Of a stretch of DNA of 6,842 bases, positions 4,001 to 6,842 are shown piece by piece; the stretch's first letter is position 1, and each line of letters starts with the position of its first letter. The translations under genes and the position numbers were made by a program. Under the pieces are notes generated by a model. That model was not told where the DNA came from. It was given only the letters and a program-made list of their open reading frames with translations, and did not search any database. Origin of the DNA: a bacterium (GTDB lineage: Bacteria; Auribacterota; UBA3054; B51-G9); assembly GCA_029933535.1 (NCBI GenBank), contig JAOZNZ010000174.1, positions 1-6,842 of the forward strand, read 5' to 3'.

Positions 4001-6842
4001 GGCAGTCAGAGCGAGAGAGTCGAAAGGGATAGCATCATTAGTAACGATGATTGGATTTTTTGAATCAAGACACAAGTTTTCAATAGCGGTATTTAAATGA
4101 TCATAAGGCGCGAAATAATTTGTAAGAGTATTATGGTCCTGCTCATTTATAACATTTAATAATAAATAACCTTTCAGACCAACTTCGCTTGAAGTTAATT
4201 TTACATATTCGCCTTTAAAACAAACTTTTTGTGAGACCGGTTCATACCATAAACGTCTGACAAAATTCGGCGGCAAATCACCGAAGAAATAATGTCCGTC
4301 TATTACAGTAGTTTTTTTGAGCAAATTATTCGGCAATGCGTAATCCGAAGGAAGAGAAGCACTGCGCATGCGTGTCGGGTCAATCAATTGAACGCTTTCG
4401 CCCGTTCCGTAGCTTGTATTTTCTTCAGATTGCTGATAAATAATGTCAACGCTTGTTTGCTGCGCGATATCGGGCAAACCGTTTCTTGGTTCGACAAGAG
4501 TATCGCAAACATTTAAAGTCGGGTAATTATTTTCCCAATAAACATTGTAAGTCATATTGATCGGAATTCCAGGAGTTCCGGCAAATCTGTCAAGCAAAGG
4601 AATATTGTTACTAACAATATAATTTTGATACCAGGATGGAATGAACCAGGAGGGATCAATATTAGGATAATACCATTCCATAATAATTGCCGCACCTGCA
4701 TCAGGCCCTCCATCTCCACCCGCTTTAGCCCAGATTTGATTTTTTCTGTCGCGCCAGCCGGGCCCGTTCGCGATGATTGTTTCCACTGTTCCCGGCCAGC
4801 CGGCAAGGGGGTCGGGCGGAGAAATTCTTCTTGCGGCAAGGTTATTGTCGTAAAGAAAATGATATGTTTCATTTGTAGTTATGACCTGATAAATTTGAAC
4901 GCGCCACTTATTGTTGTTCGGATCTGTATAAGGCATAACAACATATGGTTTGGAAGTGTAAGGCGATGAAGCGTTCTCTCTGTTCAGATCGTTTCGCAAA
5001 GCGTAAGGAATTCCGCTATAAATAATTGCGTGTTCTTCGTTCGGGTTGTATCCTTTTTCGTCAGGATTATTTTGCGAATAAATATACTCATTTTCCCAAC
5101 TCTGTTCGAAGGGTTTGCCACCGAGAGAACTTGCGATAATAATCTGGCCAAGATTTTCTCCGGCGGTAAATATTGGTGCACCATCAATTGTCCGAACAGC
5201 TCCATGAACATCGCCGTTATTCTCGAAGCCTGAGTTATCAATAGCGGTTCCCGGGACATCGCCATTGAATTTATAATACGAGACAAGATTTTCTTTATCT
5301 TCCGGCCAGCTGAGTTCATTATTCATATCATCAAGAATTTCCGAATCTGTAAGTGCGATATTCCACAGTCTTATTTCGTCAATTACGCCTTGAAAAGGTG
5401 AAACGGACTGGTTTCCGCCGTGTAGCGAGCCGACATTAATTCCGATAGCGGCAAATGGAGTATGTGAATGATATTCCATTTGCAGAGTTCCGGTGAATTT
5501 GTTACTATTAACAAGAACAGTAACATTTCCTGTGCCGGTTCCTCCGTTATCCAAAGTTACTGAAATGAAGTTCCACTCGCTAAATTTTATTGAATCTGTT
5601 GAGGTATGAAATTTCATCCAGTTTCCTGAATAGTGAACGTTCCATGTACTCACTAATAATTTCCCGTCTGATTCAACGACTATATTAAGAGTATCCAACG
5701 GATTACCTTCAGAATAAACATATCCCGAATTTTCAGGTTTTATCCACGCAGAGAAAGTCCAGTTGCTTAATTGATTGAATTGCGGTTTGATTTCAATATA
5801 ATTATCAGAACCATTAAAATTAAAAGCATAATTTGTGTGCATCTCCGGCCAGTAAGTATTGTACCTGCGTACAAAAGAAGGTATCTGAATACCTTCAGAG
5901 AATCTGTTTGTAAGGATCCAGCTTGACCACCAGACTTCGACTGTACCGATATTAATTGCGAAAATCTGTGAGTCGAGAGAAGGATAATTATAAATATTCG
6001 GTTCAAATTTGTCGCCCTGTGATTCATAAATATAACCTGAACCCGGGCTTTCCTGATGCGGGTCAGTAATTTCGTTTCCTATTTCCCAATCAAGCATCAG
6101 GCCGGATTGTTCATCGTCAATAACAGCAACAGGTTCTGTATCAGCGTATTTTCTAACGCGAATTTCTTCTATAGTAAAAGAAGTGTTTCCGCCGTCGCTG
6201 TAGCTGTTTAAAATTGGATAAAGCGGTTGGCCGGGGATATTCTTTGTTACAGAACCTTTGTTGACGCCATTGTAAAGCCAGGTAATTTTGTTCGGCTCAA
6301 TCGCGATTTCCATTACGTCGTTAGAGTTAACAGAAGCGAGCGTTGGGCCGTATTCAAAATATTTACCATTGCAGCTAATACCCGAAAGAGCAACGCTGCC
6401 ATTTTTCCCGAGGTCCCAGTCGGCGAAATTTACCGGATTGCTTATTAAGCCCGTCAGGTCAGATTTGAATTCTTTATCGGTTTCAAAATAACTTGATGCG
6501 CCGCAAAAAGAGCCTCGCGTTCCATTTACAGGAGAGATCCCTCCTCCGCCGATTTTAGTTTCTATCAAAGCAGAAGTTGGAATTTCAGTTTTCGCGATAG
6601 CGATACCACCGGATTGTATTTCTGCGTGGCCATTTTCCAGGATCACATTTCCGGTTATATTCCATCTTGATTCCGGATTTTCTTTTGTGAAGTCATCATA
6701 AAAGTCAAAAACTTCATAAGGATTGCTAAGTGGATTCGCTTTTGAATTACCATAATCCAGATAAATTGTTGAAGTGCCCGCACTGACAGTTTTAACCCAA
6801 ATCATGGATTCCCCTGTCGGTTCCCATGATTCAATCCAGTAT
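62..6842 (-). CDS. Giant multidomain LamG / DUF2341 protein, 5'-truncated by window edge
   Basis: One uninterrupted frame covers 99 percent of the window and ends at TGA (62-64). The ATG at 6803-6805 is not the true start. The 12 codons before it are open and read YWIESWEPTGES, which runs smoothly into MIWVKTVSAGTSTIYLDYGN, the usual end of a DUF2341 domain. Start, ribosome binding site and any signal peptide are therefore outside the window. Residues are numbered from that internal Met (1-2247). Domains in order: DUF2341 tail (to 22), beta-sandwich-like segment (31-224), aromatic linker (235-322), LamG (323-541), unassigned beta-rich region (546-1090), mixed helical region (1095-1440), helix-rich shaft-like region (1498-1920), beta-rich C-terminus (1930-2247). 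No LPxTG, PEP-CTERM or type IX sorting domain is evident at the C-terminus, which ends TYSYSGD. An extracellular or surface role is inferred from the lectin-like modules; the function is unknown. The coding call is nearly certain, the function is not. Confidence 0.97.
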   Translation of the reverse strand, partial: YWIESWEPTGESMIWVKTVSAGTSTIYLDYGNSKANPLSNPYEVFDFYDDFTKENPESRWNITGNVILENGHAEIQSGGIAIAKTEIPTSALIETKIGGGGISPVNGTRGSFCGASSYFETDKEFKSDLTGLISNPVNFADWDLGKNGSVALSGISCNGKYFEYGPTLASVNSNDVMEIAIEPNKITWLYNGVNKGSVTKNIPGQPLYPILNSYSDGGNTSFTIEEIRVRKYADTEPVAVIDDEQSGLMLDWEIGNEITDPHQESPGSGYIYESQGDKFEPNIYNYPSLDSQIFAINIGTVEVWWSSWILTNRFSEGIQIPSFVRRYNTYWPEMHTNYAFNFNGSDNYIEIKPQFNQLSNWTFSAWIKPENSGYVYSEGNPLDTLNIVVESDGKLLVSTWNVHYSGNWMKFHTSTDSIKFSEWNFISVTLDNGGTGTGNVTVLVNSNKFTGTLQMEYHSHTPFAAIGINVGSLHGGNQSVSPFQGVIDEIRLWNIALTDSEILDDMNNELSWPEDKENLVSYYKFNGDVPGTAIDNSGFENNGDVHGAVRTIDGAPIFTAGENLGQIIIASSLGGKPFEQSWENEYIYSQNNPDEKGYNPNEEHAIIYSGIPYALRNDLNRENASSPYTSKPYVVMPYTDPNNNKWRVQIYQVITTNETYHFLYDNNLAARRISPPDPLAGWPGTVETIIANGPGWRDRKNQIWAKAGGDGGPDAGAAIIMEWYYPNIDPSWFIPSWYQNYIVSNNIPLLDRFAGTPGIPINMTYNVYWENNYPTLNVCDTLVEPRNGLPDIAQQTSVDIIYQQSEENTSYGTGESVQLIDPTRMRSASLPSDYALPNNLLKKTTVIDGHYFFGDLPPNFVRRLWYEPVSQKVCFKGEYVKLTSSEVGLKGYLLLNVINEQDHNTLTNYFAPYDHLNTAIENLCLDSKNPIIVTNDAIPFDSLALTAGLAKGTGYVTLVFGNSTNELIQPQADPVSLQVINIALPLFSGEIEQVGLEANPFSDQVNIRNSSDFLGKADNYIFDWRFVLPDSNGEIPANKTNIATWSKYPNIDPASGQGADDITIKGENLFALDNHYFAVRYKHAAPGFPGGTDWSEWTPPKYVEGWVQRVLDSITPYEQRYYDFYNTPINTLVSMIAQIGPRYEGNVPLDPDSINQWGLLQIYMTIMKTAMNMSIFADPPHHDADANKVIMLAAGRITDLYMLLGNEAYADAQDPTIGFDTDDGVYGHDASSIHCFMNQTPSLLIENLSLLRGRGQGSPVRAETPPIEPPVWTSPFYNRLIWNFTKDITGGEVAYALNYNILDENGNADGIINEEDAAILYPMGHGDAWGHYLSALNTYYILIHNNFFDWIPGTYAENVGNSTVIVDYLHEKKFCVIAAAKANTGAEIVENTYKEYYEENPIAQWQGYSDTDTNRAWGVSEWGVRAGMGSYFDWVVVNSVLPVYSPEEGIEKIDRTNVIELTTIADALNSVQNTVDKADRGMNPLGLAKNVVPFDIDPSQVYKPDWVPYVSKSHFEQIYDRATKALNAAASVFNYAKNTTQKLREQADNLNKFNMAIRDQERDYKYRLIELYGYPYPDDVGPGGTYNSGYDGPDLFHWMYLDDTFLAAHDNETKDVVLTSTYYTVNDSGEVSTKSQVVTYNILADSQMAVKPSAWTSPRPAVGEIQIAYSDYLQMRGAFDAKLTEYNNQIELTEFFKNLLKNKFDARSNVYIAVKHKYTEVATLNSLILVAKGISLGLKAAFLNIEGLSETGIKGSPLVLVAGLADGVDPSFLERMVLETARTGGNVSYFLSTAAKDVLITGQDFAKELIDIHIEIVNSQTDLTVGRLEDSAELIREVKKLGVVLKELLTLEQAVSQCYGVYTSKLYEGYRKQDYRARFRQETAAEIQNYRYKDMAFRIFRNDALQKYNAQFELAARYAYLAAKAYDYETALKPGDPRGDGSQYLETIVKSATIGIIDDGEPQTGPVTGDGGIADVLARMKLNWDLVLKGQLGFNNPEVETSKFSFRRELFRCLPDSTKVQNANLNSPTGLHWKTVLQSCVVSNIFDIPEFNRYCIPFDPHENVEPGIVIEFSTTVQQGKNFFGWDLAGGDNAYDSTHFATKIRSLGIWFSNYDNTSLAEEPRVYLFPVGTDTLRSPGGDGSYYRTFKILDQALPVPYPVTPNDIAREDWIPLNDTFSSQYAAHRRFPALRAYNDSGDYTQDEAIYSARLIGRSVWNTRWMMIIPASTLNSDRDFALESFINNITDIKIFFETYSYSGD
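1046..2314 (-). other. Helix-rich shaft-like region with a hydrophobic tip (residues about 1498-1920)
   Basis: Long amphipathic helices run from 1498 to 1555, then from 1655 to 1712. A hydrophobic stretch at 1712-1790 (LILVAKGISLGLKAAFL; SPLVLVAGLADGV) follows, then helices again from 1792 to 1920, ending FELAARYAYLAAKAYDYET. Between the first two helical blocks lies an aromatic, Gly/Pro-rich insert (YGYPYPDDVGPGGTY, then GYDGPDLFHWMYLDD) and a short beta hairpin. The pattern of helices, hydrophobic turn, helices and a closing Ala/Tyr helix recalls the pore-forming shaft of TcA proteins of Tc toxin complexes. Similarity is judged by eye and from memory, so homology is a hypothesis. Confidence 0.4.
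2486..3523 (-). other. Mixed helical region with calcium-loop-like and HxDxxxH motifs (residues about 1095-1440)
   Basis: This stretch begins EGWVQRVLDSITPYEQRYYDFYN and looks mainly helical, with several helices rich in Tyr, Trp and Leu (for example WGLLQIYMTIMKTAMNMS and ITDLYMLLGNEAYADA). Near its middle sits a loop of the EF-hand/dockerin type (residues 1293-1304), followed nine residues later by H1313-G-D1315-AWG-H1319. Next come a beta-like STVIVDYLHEKKFCVIAAA stretch and an acidic/aromatic helix (YKEYYEENPIAQWQGY). I do not recognise the family. A metal-dependent fold or activity is possible, but no known enzyme signature is complete. Confidence 0.4.
2894..2929 (-). other. EF-hand / dockerin-type calcium-binding loop
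   Basis: Residues 1293-1304 read NGNADGIINEED. Positions 1, 3, 5, 6, 8, 9 and 12 of a canonical 12-residue calcium loop are filled by N, N, D, G, I, N and D. Asn at position 1 and Asp instead of Glu at position 12 fit the dockerin/extracellular type better than a eukaryotic EF-hand. Only a single loop is seen, so this is not a full dockerin. Calcium binding is inferred from the pattern. Confidence 0.55.
3536..5170 (-). other. Unassigned beta-rich region (residues about 546-1090)
   Basis: About 545 residues follow LamG with no domain that I can name. Visible landmarks are GYNPNEEHAIIYSG (585-598), an aromatic run WYYPNIDPSWFIPSWYQ (711-727), DGHYFFGDLPPNFVRRLWYEP (836-856), LKGYLLLNVINEQD (877-890) and a C-terminal beta stretch around 990-1090 with YFAVRYKH and WSEWTPP that could be an immunoglobulin- or fibronectin-like fold. 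The NPNEEHA and LPPNFVRR segments strike me as family signatures of large LamG-containing bacterial proteins, but this is recollection only. Function unknown. Confidence 0.4.
5183..5839 (-). other. LamG / concanavalin A-like lectin domain (residues about 323-541)
   Basis: Landmark strands of the LamG-like jellyroll appear in the right order: YAFNFNGSDNYIEI (326-339), WTFSAWIKPE (349-358), WNFISVTLD (411-419), VTVLVNSNKFTG (428-439), GVIDEIRLWNIALTDSEI (473-490) and LVSYYKFNG (507-515), then the NSGFENNGDVHGA tail. The length of about 220 residues is normal for the family. Such domains bind glycans or proteins, often with calcium, in secreted and surface proteins. No hydrolase active site is visible, so a binding role is inferred. 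The preceding linker (235-322) is rich in aromatics, including VEVWWSSW. Confidence 0.9.
6134..6715 (-). other. Beta-sandwich-like segment after DUF2341 (residues about 31-224)
   Basis: The segment opens with an aromatic/acidic stretch, VFDFYDDFT, followed by a Trp, and closes with IEEIRVRKYADTEP. Both are typical of the jellyroll-like region that follows DUF2341 in many proteins. In between lie alternating hydrophobic strands, an EIAIEPNKITWLYNG strand pair and Gly/Asn turns. Two cysteines (C101, C145) are present and could pair if the protein is exported. I infer a concanavalin A-like fold; no catalytic motif is visible and the domain family is not certain. Confidence 0.55.
6740..6842 (-). 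other. DUF2341 domain, C-terminal part only (protein domain)
   Basis: The visible residues YWIESW, then IWVK, then GTSTIYLDYGN are the hallmark closing strands of DUF2341 (Pfam PF10102), a small domain found in large secreted or surface proteins, often just before LamG-type jellyroll domains. Only about 34 residues are inside the window; the rest lies past the right edge. The biochemical function of DUF2341 is not established, though its context suggests carbohydrate or surface binding. This match is the main evidence that the gene continues upstream. Confidence 0.85.

Overview
The window is almost entirely one giant protein-coding gene on the minus strand. Its reading frame is open from the right edge (6842) to a TGA stop at 62-64, so 2259 codons are visible and the true start lies beyond the right edge. 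The 61 bases after the stop are non-coding as far as can be seen and hold a heptamer-based tandem repeat.

Read from its N-terminal side (high coordinates to low), the protein shows: the tail of a DUF2341 domain cut by the window edge; a beta-sandwich-like segment of about 190 residues; a short aromatic linker; a LamG / concanavalin A-like jellyroll domain; about 550 residues of mostly beta-rich sequence that I cannot assign; a mixed helical region of about 350 residues with a calcium-loop-like sequence and an HxDxxxH motif; a long helix-rich stretch interrupted by one hydrophobic segment; and a beta-rich C-terminal end. The order of the last two parts (helices, hydrophobic tip, helices, then a beta domain ending in a DI-x-hydrophobic-x-hydrophobic strand) resembles the translocation shaft and TcB-binding end of TcA subunits of Tc (ABC) toxin complexes. 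That is an inference from remembered patterns, not a search result.

The organism is a bacterium of moderate GC. DUF2341-LamG giant proteins are typical of environmental Bacteroidota/Ignavibacteriota, Planctomycetota, Verrucomicrobiota and related uncultured groups; the window cannot decide between them. TGA is a normal stop and TGG is the tryptophan codon, so the standard bacterial code applies. No RNA gene, CRISPR array, transposase, promoter or convincing terminator was seen. If the N-terminal lectin-like modules bind glycan and the C-terminal part is TcA-like, the protein would be a large surface or secreted adhesin/translocator, but no partner gene falls inside the window.
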